DNA from: Magnetococcales bacterium
GTDB taxonomy: Bacteria; Pseudomonadota; Magnetococcia; Magnetococcales; Magnetaquicoccaceae
NCBI GenBank assembly: GCA_011089965.1
Contig: JAANAU010000010.1
Coordinates: 1 to 64,000 of the forward strand
Length of the DNA: 64,000 nt
Direction: 5' to 3'
In this document: positions 9,466-17,974 of the stretch, piece after piece
Layout: each line of letters starts with the position of its first letter
How positions within the stretch are numbered: position 1 is the first letter of the stretch
Program-made: the position numbers and the translations under genes
The notes under the pieces: generated by a model
The model's input: the letters and a program-made list of their open reading frames with translations, nothing else
Database searches by the model: none
Told to the model about the DNA's origin: nothing

Positions 9466-9803
9466 ACCGGGTTTGGCACAGTGGGTTGTGGATGGGAATG
9501 ATGGTCTTGATGGCCGGTTGTGCGGTTTTTGAAGGTGCCATGGAGGAGACCCGGGTTGCCAGGCGTCTGGTGGCAGGACGCGACTACCGCAGCCTTTCCG
9601 AGTGTCTGTTCCGCCACGGGGTGGAGGAGGGGCGCCCGCTGGATCTGGCCGTGTATGGCTGCGTGCGTCGGGCCGAATTGGTGGAGGGAGCAGAGCGGGT
9701 CCAGATTGTGGCAGGAGATGGCGGGGTTGTTGTCGAGGGTTCAGGGGCAGGTCTGGCCCGTCTGGAGGGCAATCTACAGCGTTGCGCCGTGCGGTCACCG
9801 TGA
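9462..9803 (+). CDS. Small putative lipoprotein
   Basis: Unrecognised 113-residue protein. The N-terminus has a lipoprotein signal: hydrophobic GLWMGMMVLMAG followed by cysteine (lipobox LMAGC, about residues 16-20). The mature part contains DYRSLSECLFRHGVEEGRPLDLAVYGCVRR, with two further cysteines, and no known motif. The GTG at 9462 overlaps the previous stop (GTGA), so it looks coupled to the cysteine-rich exported protein gene and may act with it at the cell envelope. Confidence 0.6.
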   Translation: MNRVWHSGLWMGMMVLMAGCAVFEGAMEETRVARRLVAGRDYRSLSECLFRHGVEEGRPLDLAVYGCVRRAELVEGAERVQIVAGDGGVVVEGSGAGLARLEGNLQRCAVRSP

Positions 9804-9815
9804 GCAGTTGGTGAA

Positions 9816-11219
9816 TTATTTTTTAGGTACTTGCATGCACCCTTTCTCTTCAAAGAGTTCGGTGGCCTGATCGGCTTCCCGGGCCGATGCAAAAGGACCG
9901 CTGTGTACACATGTCATGGCTGTTGGTCCAATTTGATACTGGGTGAAGACCACTGGCCAGCCCCGTTGTTCGATCTGTTCCCGACGCTGCGCAATCTCTT
10001 GCAAACTGGAAAAACACCCATACGAGACCATGAATCGGGTCGACTGTGCCGATGACTCAATCGGTGAGGTTGCCTCGACCATGATCCGCCTGGGTTTGAT
10101 TTTGGGCAGACGGGGATGGGGCTGGATACGCCGTGGCTTGATCAGGGGAGCATGAATGATCGTGATATCGGTCTCCTCTGCAACACTGGGAGTCAGTTCC
10201 AGGGGTTTGGTGTTGGCCATGGATGGTGTGACAACAGGATCCGCAACCAAGGGTTGAGGATCGACAGGCCGGGGTTCTGACAGGACCAGAGGGGGATCAT
10301 CCACTTCTGTTTTGGAGGAGGCTGCCGTGGCAGCATCGGGCAGAACAGCCGACTCCGGAATGGTGGTGGTACTCTCCGGAATGGTGGTGGTCGAGGTGGT
10401 TGCAGAGGCGATCCGCAGTGGTTCTGGAACCACCACCCCGGATTCGTGCGGCCTCCGGCTTGTGTTCAACCAGTTCACACCGATCAATAACAGCACGACC
10501 GCACCACCGAGAATCCATTTTGACCAACCGTCCCACATCCCTGGTTCTGGATGCATGGGTAAAGCCACATAAGAGGGTGTCGTGATGGTCGATGACACCG
10601 GCTCTTGAGTCGGCTGTAGCGTCGGCTCAGGAGTCGGTTCAGGAGTCGGTTCAGGAGTCGGTTCAGGAGTCGGTTCAGGAGTCGGTTCAGGAGTCGGTTC
10701 AGGAGTCGGTTCAGGAGTCGGTTCAGGAGTCGGCAGCACGATCTCCGGCATGCAAACCGGCAACGGGGGAGGGGGCAACTGCTTTGGGTCAGGAGTCGGC
10801 TCTACAGGCAATTCTGGCAGGATGATCGCTGGCAGTGGTCCATCCAACTCGGGCAGAGGGGCGGGAGTGACCTGCTCTGCCAACATCTCCTCAGTGGGAT
10901 GCTCTGGCTCCTGTACGGTTTCCGGGACAAGGATGGGTTCGCTCTCATCACTGGTCTGAAGCGTACCTTCTGCCTCGACCATTGCTTCTGGAACGGGTTC
11001 CCCCGGTGTTGCCGGGAGCATTGGTTCAGCCTCGCGGGCTGCGATCAGGTGACTCCAGGGCGTCTGGGCCGGACGGTTGCTCTCCACCAAAGCGCGAAAT
11101 CCCGGCAAAGAGGCCAGATCCCCTTCGTGCCTGGATGTTACAGCCACCTGCTCTGGAGCCTCGGTATCCAGGATCCAGGGATTGATGCGCACTTTGGAGG
11201 GGTGGGAGTGAAATGTCAC
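9816..11219 (-). CDS. SPOR-domain membrane protein with proline-rich repeat
   Basis: 467-residue protein. The N-terminal 150 residues are acidic and low complexity; then come nine PTPE units (roughly residues 168-202) and a single transmembrane helix, WILGGAVVLLLIGVNWL, near residue 235. After a Ser/Thr/Pro-rich linker, which includes a duplicated TTTIPES motif, the last 70 residues form a SPOR-like domain (FMVSYGCFSSLQEIAQRREQIEQRG to GPFASAREADQATELFEEKG). SPOR domains bind denuded peptidoglycan at division septa. The predicted start is GTG at 11219 with no clear ribosome site; a start further inside is possible. It converges with the lipoprotein gene. Confidence 0.75.
   Translation of the reverse strand: MTFHSHPSKVRINPWILDTEAPEQVAVTSRHEGDLASLPGFRALVESNRPAQTPWSHLIAAREAEPMLPATPGEPVPEAMVEAEGTLQTSDESEPILVPETVQEPEHPTEEMLAEQVTPAPLPELDGPLPAIILPELPVEPTPDPKQLPPPPLPVCMPEIVLPTPEPTPEPTPEPTPEPTPEPTPEPTPEPTPEPTPEPTLQPTQEPVSSTITTPSYVALPMHPEPGMWDGWSKWILGGAVVLLLIGVNWLNTSRRPHESGVVVPEPLRIASATTSTTTIPESTTTIPESAVLPDAATAASSKTEVDDPPLVLSEPRPVDPQPLVADPVVTPSMANTKPLELTPSVAEETDITIIHAPLIKPRRIQPHPRLPKIKPRRIMVEATSPIESSAQSTRFMVSYGCFSSLQEIAQRREQIEQRGWPVVFTQYQIGPTAMTCVHSGPFASAREADQATELFEEKGCMQVPKK
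10627..10734 (-). repeat. 12-bp minisatellite coding for PTPE repeats
   Basis: About nine near-identical copies of the 12-base unit GGTTCAGGAGTC (plus strand) lie head to tail inside the SPOR protein gene and encode the Pro-Thr-Pro-Glu array. The unit length is a multiple of three, so gain or loss of copies keeps the frame. Confidence 0.92.
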
Positions 11220-11330
11220 GGGAGTTCGGGTGGAATCACACCAGTTTCAGAGGAGTGAAAAGAAGAGAGCTGATCTGGAATTATAGGCAAGACCATGTGC
11301 GCTTGTCCATTTGCAATTCCAATGGAGAGA

Positions 11331-14078
11331 CTACTTTTTGCCGAGACTGTGCTGACAATAGGCCATGTCGCTGATTTGGATATGGTTGAGATACCAGGTG
11401 CGCAGGAATTGCAAGACCATGCTGGAGAGAGCGAACGGATCCTCAATCAGTTTTTGCTGATAACGTTCCACCTGCTGGCAGAAGTTGCGATGTTCGGCCT
11501 GATGGGCTGCCAGGTTCGGAAAATCGATCTGGGCCATGTGTTGCTCTTCGCGGGCAAAGTGGGTCCGTGAATAGTCATACAGATCGGCAAGGATTTGATT
11601 GAGAACGGTTTGCCCCTTGCCCTTCTGAATGGCGGCATGCATGTCATTGATGCGACTGAGCAGGAAACGGTGATCGGCATCCAAGGTTGGCTCCTGGACC
11701 GCCATCTGTTCGTTCCAGACGATCCAGGGTTGTTCTGTTGCCAGCTCCTCGCGTCCGAGATAGAGTTGATCCAACAACTCGAAGAAGGTGCGCTGCAAGG
11801 CGGAGAAGAAACGCAGCGCATCCGTGGCTGCCGGTTCAATCCGCGCTTCGGCCAGGCGTTGGATGATCTCGTTGCTGGTCTGGTGGATCTGCCGATGGGT
11901 CTGTTGCAGACGCTGAAAGAGCGGATGATCCTGGAAAATGGCTTGTGCCTCCTGTTCCCAGGGACAGACCGTGCACAGTGCCGCGATCTCTTCTGAGGTG
12001 AGCGGGACATTGCCATGGGTGGCGATCTCCAGCCGACCCAGCAGATGAAGGATGGACTCTTTCAGTTGGCGGATGTCGAAAGGTTCCGGACCGATCTCCA
12101 GGGTGGATTGGGCGGCATGCAGGGCGTCGCTGATGCTGCTGGCCACATCCCCCAGGGCGTGAAAATGGTTGACCGTACCGTGCAGACGCCCAACCGCTTG
12201 CAGTGCATCGCCAATGCTGCACCGTACGGTCTCCGAAGCGGTCTGGGTGGAGGCAAAGGAGTCCAGTACCGTGCGGACATATTGTTGCGCGGCTTCGGAC
12301 TGTGCCGCCATATGGCGTGCGGCTGTCGCCACTTCGTGACTGGTGGTGGCGATCTCTTCCGTACCTGTAGCCGCTTCCGAGGCCGCATGGGAGACCTGAA
12401 GGGCAGCCTGGTAGAGGGTGTCGGCGTTTTCCGTCACCGTGGCAGTGGCTTCCGACACCTCGGACATGGCTTCATCAATGCCACGCATCATGTTCTGCTG
12501 TTCGTCGATGGCATCCAGGATGTCACCATTCACACCGTCGATCCGTTCCACAATCGTGGAGATGCCTTGGACCCGGGTGACCACGTCTTCGGTATTAGAT
12601 TGAATTGCATCAATTTTTTGCGATATCTGGTGGGTGGCGCGTGCGGTTTGCAAGGCCAGAGCCTTGACTTCGCTGGCCACCACGGAAAATCCTTTGCCTG
12701 CCATACCCGCACCAGCCGCTTCAATGGCTGCGTTCAAGGCCAACAGGTTGGTCTGTTCGGCAATGGCCCGAATCATCTCCACGACCTGCCCGATCTCTGC
12801 CGCCGACTTGGAGAGTTCCTGCACAGCGTTGAGGGCGTTCTGGGCATGGTCGTGAGCCTGTCCGGAGTCGCGGTTGGCCTCAACACATCGCAGCCCCACG
12901 GCAGCCAGTGAACGGGTCATCTCTTGAATCGCGTGCGCCACCCGGTTGACCGAATGGCTGACCTGGGCCAGGCTGCACTGCACTTCGTTGAGGTTGGCCG
13001 TCATCACCTCCGCCGCCTGAGCCATGGTGGAGACATTGTGGTTGGCATGCCCGGCATGGCTGGCAGTCTGACGAATGCCGTCGGCCACGCTGTCTGCGGT
13101 CTGGGCAATGGCGGTGATGTTGATCAGCGAGTGCTGCAAACGCTCCATCATGTGTTCAATCGCTTCAGACAGCCGTTGATTTTCGCTGGCCACCTCGCCG
13201 GAGCGCGCCTGAATGTTGTGGGCATCCGTGCCAATGGTGCTGCGCAGTTTCAATACCTCGCGGATGAAGGCGGTGATGCTGCCGGATTGCAGGTTGATCA
13301 TGCGGATGGTTTCAATCAATTTTTCTTTCAGGCGATTGACATTCACGGCAATGGCCGCAATTTCGTCATCTCCTGGTATGGCGATGCGGCTGGTCAGATT
13401 GCCGTTGGCAACCTCGTCGATGGCAGAACCGATTTGATGCAACGGCTCTTTGAGAGCATGCCGCAAATACCAGCCCAGCCCCAGCAAAAAGCCCACAACC
13501 GCCATCCCGATGCCGAGCATGGCGTGGAATCGGGCTGTCGTGATCTCCTGTTCCAAGGCGCTCAAAGAGACGGTCAATTGAAACAAACCGCGCACGGCAT
13601 GATCGTTGCCATGACAGGTTTGACAGGCGGTCTCATTCAACAACGGCATCAGCAGGGTACGTTGTCGTCCCTGGTCCGAGGATTCGATGAACATGGCGGG
13701 CTGTTTGTGTACCAGAACCTGTTGGATATGCTCCTGAATGGATCCTGTGGCCTGGAAGGCGGTTTCCCCTTCCGGGTGAAAGGCTTCGCGACCATGGCGG
13801 TTCAGGATGCGAAAAACCGTCAAGCCGGGGATGGTGCGCAGATTGTCCGAATAGTTGCGGGCAATTTCGGCATATCCGGCCAGCATGATGGTTTGCAGCC
13901 CTCCTTTGGCATGGGCAGCCAATGAACGCATCTGCTCTTCGTTTTGACGCAACAGACTGGTTTCCAAACTGTGGATCAGAAAGCCACCCAGGATGGTCAG
14001 GCTCAACGTACCGATCACACCGACTGCGGCCAGAATCCGAAAGCTGACCGAGCGCATCCTCTTGGGTGTGGGTGGCAT
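11331..14078 (-). CDS. Methyl-accepting chemotaxis protein with heme-type sensor, CZB and hemerythrin domains
   Basis: Large chemoreceptor of 915 residues. Order: transmembrane helix (about 14-37); periplasmic sensor with a c-type heme motif CQTCH at 152-156, like Tll0287/DUF3365 sensors; second transmembrane helix (about 186-205); HAMP; cytoplasmic MCP signalling domain with the hairpin core EMIRAIAEQTNLLALNAAIEAAGAGMAGKGFSVVA-type sequence; a CZB-like zinc module (CPWEQ...HPLFQRLQQTHRQIHQ); and a C-terminal bacteriohemerythrin domain (about 785-915) with the iron ligands DADH, DMH, THFAREEQH, HQAEH and HIQISD. It should sense redox state, oxygen or metals and signal to CheA. ATG at 14078 has AGGTGA upstream; a TTG start 24 bases earlier is less likely. 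Confidence 0.9.
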   Translation of the reverse strand: MPPTPKRMRSVSFRILAAVGVIGTLSLTILGGFLIHSLETSLLRQNEEQMRSLAAHAKGGLQTIMLAGYAEIARNYSDNLRTIPGLTVFRILNRHGREAFHPEGETAFQATGSIQEHIQQVLVHKQPAMFIESSDQGRQRTLLMPLLNETACQTCHGNDHAVRGLFQLTVSLSALEQEITTARFHAMLGIGMAVVGFLLGLGWYLRHALKEPLHQIGSAIDEVANGNLTSRIAIPGDDEIAAIAVNVNRLKEKLIETIRMINLQSGSITAFIREVLKLRSTIGTDAHNIQARSGEVASENQRLSEAIEHMMERLQHSLINITAIAQTADSVADGIRQTASHAGHANHNVSTMAQAAEVMTANLNEVQCSLAQVSHSVNRVAHAIQEMTRSLAAVGLRCVEANRDSGQAHDHAQNALNAVQELSKSAAEIGQVVEMIRAIAEQTNLLALNAAIEAAGAGMAGKGFSVVASEVKALALQTARATHQISQKIDAIQSNTEDVVTRVQGISTIVERIDGVNGDILDAIDEQQNMMRGIDEAMSEVSEATATVTENADTLYQAALQVSHAASEAATGTEEIATTSHEVATAARHMAAQSEAAQQYVRTVLDSFASTQTASETVRCSIGDALQAVGRLHGTVNHFHALGDVASSISDALHAAQSTLEIGPEPFDIRQLKESILHLLGRLEIATHGNVPLTSEEIAALCTVCPWEQEAQAIFQDHPLFQRLQQTHRQIHQTSNEIIQRLAEARIEPAATDALRFFSALQRTFFELLDQLYLGREELATEQPWIVWNEQMAVQEPTLDADHRFLLSRINDMHAAIQKGKGQTVLNQILADLYDYSRTHFAREEQHMAQIDFPNLAAHQAEHRNFCQQVERYQQKLIEDPFALSSMVLQFLRTWYLNHIQISDMAYCQHSLGKK

Positions 14079-14190
14079 GAGAGGGTCACCTGGAGCGGCC
14101 AATGGCTCTGGAAGAAATGTGGTTAAGTCATCATGAATATATGTTAAAGGAATCTGGCAGGAATGGCAAGAGCGGATGGAAGGTCAGGCC

Positions 14191-14218
14191 GGGCAAGGAG
14201 GCGGCTGCCTCCTTGCCC
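14191..14218 (-). terminator. Strong hairpin downstream of hsp20
   Basis: GGGCAAGGAGGC (14191-14202) pairs perfectly with GCCTCCTTGCCC (14207-14218) around a 4-base loop, a few bases beyond the hsp20 stop. No T-tract follows on the minus strand, so it may stabilise the 3' end or act as a weak terminator rather than a classical one. Confidence 0.6.
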
Positions 14219-14225
14219 GCAGCGG

Positions 14226-14663
14226 TCAGGCCACCTTGACCTGAATGGCACGGGGTTTGGCCTCTTCACGTTTGGGCAGCATCACTTCCAGAACGCCATT
14301 CTTGTAGTTGGCCTGGATGGCGTTGACATCGGTTGTACCAGGCAGTTGGAAAGAGCGGCTGAACCGTCCATAGGCGCGTTCGATCCGGTGGTAGCTCTCC
14401 TGGTGTTTTTCATCCTCGAATTTCCGTTCGCCGGCAATCGTGAGACGACCATTGTCCACATTGACGCTGATATCCTTTTGTTCCATGCCTGGCACATCGG
14501 CCTTGATCAGGATGTGGTGTTCGTCTTCCCGGATATCGACCCGCAGCGGCCATTGCGTCATCATGCCACTGGAGTCGTCCAGATCGCGCTCAAACAGACG
14601 ATTGATCTCCCCTTGCAGGGCGCGAAACGAACGAAACGGATCGTAGTTGATCAAAGTGGCCAT
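14226..14663 (-). CDS. Small heat-shock protein, Hsp20/alpha-crystallin family
   Basis: ATP-independent holdase chaperone of 145 residues that prevents aggregation under stress. It has the N-terminal arm YDPFRSFRALQGEINRLFERDL, the alpha-crystallin domain from about residue 40 (VDIREDEHHILIKADVPGMEQKDISV), the RIERAYGRFSRSFQLP strand region and the conserved GVLEVMLPK motif near the end. GGAGGAAAAA lies directly before the ATG. No clear heat-shock promoter or ROSE thermometer was seen upstream. Confidence 0.94.
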   Translation of the reverse strand: MATLINYDPFRSFRALQGEINRLFERDLDDSSGMMTQWPLRVDIREDEHHILIKADVPGMEQKDISVNVDNGRLTIAGERKFEDEKHQESYHRIERAYGRFSRSFQLPGTTDVNAIQANYKNGVLEVMLPKREEAKPRAIQVKVA

Positions 14664-14832
14664 TTTTTCCTCCGTTGTTGTATTGAATGCCCGTTTTGTG
14701 ATGAATCGGTCTGTTGACCGTTGTCTTCAGTTTGTGAGCATCAGGTAAGCAAAGGAGAGGGGCTGTGCAAGAGGGGGGAGGAAATTTTTTTCCGAAGCTT
14801 CCAGGGAGCACAAAGAAAGGCGAGATCCTGTG

Positions 14833-14864
14833 CCCAAAAAAGAACTGGGGGATCCATCCCCCAG
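14833..14864 (-). terminator. Terminator of the phasin gene, formed by a solo repeat palindrome
   Basis: A perfect 20-bp palindrome at 14845-14864 (arms CTGGGGGATC/GATCCCCCAG) is followed on the minus strand by TTCTTTTTT. It stands 25 bp after the phasin stop, so it is a Rho-independent terminator. It differs by only one position per arm from the palindrome in the composite intergenic repeats and appears to be a solo copy of that module. Confidence 0.85.
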
Positions 14865-14889
14865 ATGTACCAATTGGATTGGTGACGGC

Positions 14890-15246
14890 TCAGTCTTTGT
14901 TCTTGGTTTTCTCGATAAATTGATGTACATTTTTCTCCAGGAAGGATTTCAACTCTTTTTGCCCCTGGGTGAGGATTTCCATGGCGCGCATGGTGTTGGC
15001 ACGCATATCCTTGGCCATTTCCGAGGCGATTTCGGTTTGGGCAGCCAAAAGATCTTTGGGGGATTTGGCAGACGCCAACTGTTCCAGTTGCCGCGCGCCA
15101 GCCGTGTTGAACTCCTCGATGGCATCCAGTTGATGTCTGGCCAGCTCGCGGACCGTGTTGTCGTTGATCTTTTGCAACTCGGTGATCGAATCGAGCATCA
15201 ACCGGGTCATATCGGTCATTTTCTTGGTAATTTTGTCGCTATTCAT
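14890..15246 (-). CDS. Phasin family protein
   Basis: Phasins coat polyhydroxyalkanoate storage granules. The 118-residue product is almost entirely helical and amphipathic, with the typical pattern TRLMLDSITELQKINDNTVRELARHQLDAIEEFNTAGARQLEQLASAKSPKDLLAAQTEIASEMAKDM, where the SPKDLLAAQ segment matches the family core. A PhaR-like operator lies 61 bp upstream and a solo terminator downstream, so it forms its own transcription unit. No PHA synthase genes are in the window. Confidence 0.85.
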   Translation of the reverse strand: MNSDKITKKMTDMTRLMLDSITELQKINDNTVRELARHQLDAIEEFNTAGARQLEQLASAKSPKDLLAAQTEIASEMAKDMRANTMRAMEILTQGQKELKSFLEKNVHQFIEKTKNKD

Positions 15247-15306
15247 GTCCGTGTCCTCGTTTGAATGGAGTTGGGTACGGTAAGATCGTTGGGCTTTGGT
15301 CCGGTT

Positions 15307-15323
15307 ATGTTGCGATGCAACAT
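15307..15323. promoter_or_regulatory. Candidate PhaR operator
   Basis: Perfect inverted repeat ATGTTGC-GAT-GCAACAT. Its core TTGCGATGCAA fits the TTGC-RNY-GCAA type of site described for the polyhydroxybutyrate repressor PhaR of Alphaproteobacteria. It sits 61 bp before the phasin start and 99 bp before the divergent membrane protein gene. The assignment is by pattern and position only. Confidence 0.6.
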
Positions 15324-15421
15324 GGATGGAAAGATTAATTGGATTGCGTTATGGCGTCAAGTATTTTTCGTGAGTCATCAAAATTTTTTTCCCACAAGGA
15401 TTGGATCCAGGGAGCGGTTCT

Positions 15422-15991
15422 ATGAGAAATGGCGGGCATGAAGAGATTCCGGTCAATCTGGAGCTGTTGTCTGACGACAATCGGGTGGGGGTCTTGTTGG
15501 TGCTTGGGGGGGGGTTGTGCGGGGGTGCGGTCGGGGATTGGCTGGGTTGGAGCATGGTTTTTTCCGGTTTGGGTGTGCTGGCCGTGGTGATGCAACCGTT
15601 GGCCTTGGTGATCGGATCCGTGCTGGTGGTGCGGGCAGGACGGCGTTTGTTGACTCCGGGGTGTCGTCCACTGTTGCGGATCAACTTTGGCGGGGTGACG
15701 GATGTGCGTCTGCTGTCGGCTCCGATTCGCTGGTCTGGCATTGTCGATGCGCGTCGTCCGGCTGGGGTGGTGCGTTATCTGTTGCCGGGTGTGGTGTTGC
15801 AGTTGCATGAAGAGTACGAGACCATGGGGGTGGAGACCATGTGGTCGCGTTTGATCCATCTGCCGTGTCGGCTGCGTGGCAAGCACATCCTTTTTTTGGA
15901 GTGCGGCACGCTGGACCATACCACGGATCAGGCCCTGGAGGCGATTCGTTCCCATTTGCGTGCCCGTGTCAAGACTGCTGCCCGGCGTTGA
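15422..15991 (+). CDS. Hypothetical membrane protein
   Basis: I do not recognise this 189-residue protein. Residues about 25-80 contain two or three hydrophobic segments (RVGVLLVLGGGLCGGAVGDWLGW and MVFSGLGVLAVVMQPLALVIGSVLVV), followed by a soluble basic part of about 100 residues. ATG at 15422 follows GGGAGCGG. The long open frame on the opposite strand over the same bases has unlikely codon use and was not accepted. The last 23 bases overlap the convergent bioF gene. Confidence 0.6.
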   Translation: MRNGGHEEIPVNLELLSDDNRVGVLLVLGGGLCGGAVGDWLGWSMVFSGLGVLAVVMQPLALVIGSVLVVRAGRRLLTPGCRPLLRINFGGVTDVRLLSAPIRWSGIVDARRPAGVVRYLLPGVVLQLHEEYETMGVETMWSRLIHLPCRLRGKHILFLECGTLDHTTDQALEAIRSHLRARVKTAARR

Positions 15992-17153
15992 GGTGTTGCA
16001 GTGCGGTCAGCAACTGGTTCAGCTCTGTGGGACCGTGGGCTGCGGTCAAAGAGAGTCGCAGACGGGCGGTATGGTTGGGAACCGTGGGCGGGCGGATGGC
16101 AGGTGCCAGAATGGCCGCCTCCTCTTCCAGAAAGCGGCTGGCTGCCAGGGCTGTACTGCTGGCCCCCAGGATCACCGGCACGATTTGACTGACCGATGCC
16201 CCGGTGTTCCAGCCCCAATTCTGGAGTTTTTGGCGTATGGTTTGGGCGTTGTCCAGCAGGCGTTGGCGGGTTGCGTCCAGGGTGGGCAGAAGGTCCAGTG
16301 CCGCATCCATGGCCCCCAGGACACCCGGGGGCAGGGCCGTGGAGTAGATCAATCCGGCACAGTGTTGCACCAGAAAGGCACGCAGCGTGCGTGAACAGGC
16401 CACATAGGCCCCAAAGCCGCCCAATCCTTTGCTGAAGGTGCCCAACACCAGATCCACGGCACCGGGTCGGGTGGCGGCCACGCCAAAACCGTGCGGGCCA
16501 AAGATGCCCGTGGCATGGGCCTCATCCAGGTACAAAAAGGCACCGTATCGCTCTTTGAGGGTGATCAGGCCGTCCAGATCCACCAGATCCCCATCCATGC
16601 TGAACAGGGTCTCGGTAATGATGAACCGGGGGCCAGGGTGATGGGCACGTGCTTTGAGCAAAGATTCCAGATGGTTCAGATCGTTGTGACGGTAGCGGAT
16701 CTGATGCACGCCGGCAGTGCGGCAGCCGTGATGGAGACTGGCATGGTTCAGTCGGTCGCAATAGACTTGGGCTTCATTTTTGAGTACCTGGGGATCGAGC
16801 AGGGCGGCCAGGATCGTGGCATTGGCCTGAAATCCGGAGTTGAAGACCAGCGCCGTTTCGCTCCCTTTGCCGACAGCCAGTTTGGATTCGATCTCATCAA
16901 AAGGTTCCAGATTGCCGCAGACCAGGCGGGAGGCGGTGGCGCTGCATCCCCAGCGTTCGATCCACTCCCGGGCGCGTTGGATCAAAAGCGGATGGTCGGC
17001 CAGACCCAGATAGTTGTTGGAGGCAAAGTTGAGTTGGGTTTTGCCTTGTTTGAGGATGCGTCCGCCTGCCATCGGCTGCATGGACGTGAGATGACGGCGG
17101 TTGCCGGCAGCGGTCCTTGCATTCAGGAAGGTGTGATAGGCGTCGTATGGCAT
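15969..17153 (-). CDS. bioF: 8-amino-7-oxononanoate synthase
   Basis: PLP enzyme of the alpha-oxoamine synthase family; condenses pimeloyl-thioester with alanine in biotin synthesis. The 394-residue product contains NFASNNYLGLADHP, GSETALVFNSGFQAN, the DEAHATGIFGPHGFG motif and the PLP lysine in LGTFSKGLGGFGAYV, then STALPPGVLGA. Sister enzymes (KBL, ALAS) share this fold, but the N-terminal blocks fit BioF best. Start ATG at 17153. No other biotin genes are adjacent; bpt lies 8 bp upstream, giving a two-gene unit. Confidence 0.85.
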   Translation of the reverse strand: MPYDAYHTFLNARTAAGNRRHLTSMQPMAGGRILKQGKTQLNFASNNYLGLADHPLLIQRAREWIERWGCSATASRLVCGNLEPFDEIESKLAVGKGSETALVFNSGFQANATILAALLDPQVLKNEAQVYCDRLNHASLHHGCRTAGVHQIRYRHNDLNHLESLLKARAHHPGPRFIITETLFSMDGDLVDLDGLITLKERYGAFLYLDEAHATGIFGPHGFGVAATRPGAVDLVLGTFSKGLGGFGAYVACSRTLRAFLVQHCAGLIYSTALPPGVLGAMDAALDLLPTLDATRQRLLDNAQTIRQKLQNWGWNTGASVSQIVPVILGASSTALAASRFLEEEAAILAPAIRPPTVPNHTARLRLSLTAAHGPTELNQLLTALQHLNAGQQS

Positions 17154-17161
17154 GGGGGTGG

Positions 17162-17905
17162 TCACTCCGGGTGGTCGGGCATCAGGATCCAGCGTCGGTT
17201 GACATAGGCTTCCAGGGGTTGGAAACGGGATTTGTATCGCATTTTCGGGCAGTCGGCGATCCAGTATCCCAGGTAGAGCCAATCCAGTTCCATTTGCCGG
17301 GCCATTTCGATCTCCCACAGGATGGCCAGGGTGCCCAGACTGCGCGCACTCTCCTTTGGATCAAAAAAGGTGTAGACCGCAGACAGGGCGTTGCGCAACT
17401 GATCGATCACCGCAGTTTGGATCAGGCGGCCACGCCACCGGAAATCGATGAAACGGACCGCACACCAGTCGGAGTGGAGAAATTCCATGAAATCTTCCGG
17501 GTTGGGGTCTGCCATCGGGCCATCCCCGTGGCGCGAGTCGAGATAGCGTTGATAGAGGCGGAAATGTTCGCCTGAGAAGGTCGGGCGACCGGTACGGATG
17601 GTCAGATCGTGATTGCGTCGGATCACCCGGCGCAAGCCGCGCGTCATCTGGAAATCGGCCACGCGCACCCGAACCGGGATGCAACCGGCGCACTCCGAAC
17701 ACCAGGGTCGATAGACCAGATTGCCGCTGCGTCGGAAACCGGTGGCCAGAAGGTATTCAAACCGGTTCATGTCCATGGGTTGGACCGGATGGACGTGGAG
17801 CGTGTGGGCGGTTTGATGGGACAGATAGCCGCAGGGGTGGGGGGGGCTGAGAATCATCTCCAGAGCCGGGGGGCCGCTGTTGAGGCTCTGGGAGTGGCTG
17901 GTCAT
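17162..17905 (-). CDS. bpt: Leucyl/arginyl-tRNA-protein transferase (Bpt/ATE family)
   Basis: Transfers leucine from leucyl-tRNA to N-terminal Asp or Glu, marking proteins for the ClpS-ClpAP N-degron pathway. The 247-residue product has the family core: [34 protein letters not shown] with the clustered cysteines, [20 protein letters not shown], and [27 protein letters not shown], ending with [11 protein letters not shown]. An early [16 protein letters not shown] segment matches the usual CPYLPGR-like start only loosely, as in other Bpt proteins. It is divergent from hslV. Confidence 0.9.
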   Translation of the reverse strand: MTSHSQSLNSGPPALEMILSPPHPCGYLSHQTAHTLHVHPVQPMDMNRFEYLLATGFRRSGNLVYRPWCSECAGCIPVRVRVADFQMTRGLRRVIRRNHDLTIRTGRPTFSGEHFRLYQRYLDSRHGDGPMADPNPEDFMEFLHSDWCAVRFIDFRWRGRLIQTAVIDQLRNALSAVYTFFDPKESARSLGTLAILWEIEMARQMELDWLYLGYWIADCPKMRYKSRFQPLEAYVNRRWILMPDHPE

Positions 17906-17974
17906 GCGGCGTCTCCTTGCAATCGGTGGGAAAAGATCGCACCATGCAGATTTTTACTGCAAGGAGTAAAGAGC

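Noticed and set aside
10592-10825. Possible CRISPR-like array of short repeats
   Set aside because: The 12-bp units are contiguous with no spacers and lie within a coding sequence.
14664-14800. Heat-shock promoter or ROSE thermometer upstream of hsp20
   Set aside because: A CTTGCAC-like box is present but no matching -10 at proper distance, and no thermometer fold covering the ribosome site was found.
15335-15955. 206-codon minus-strand open frame opposite the hypothetical membrane protein
   Set aside because: Composition dominated by His, Gln, Thr and Pro; the plus frame has a ribosome site and coherent membrane segments.
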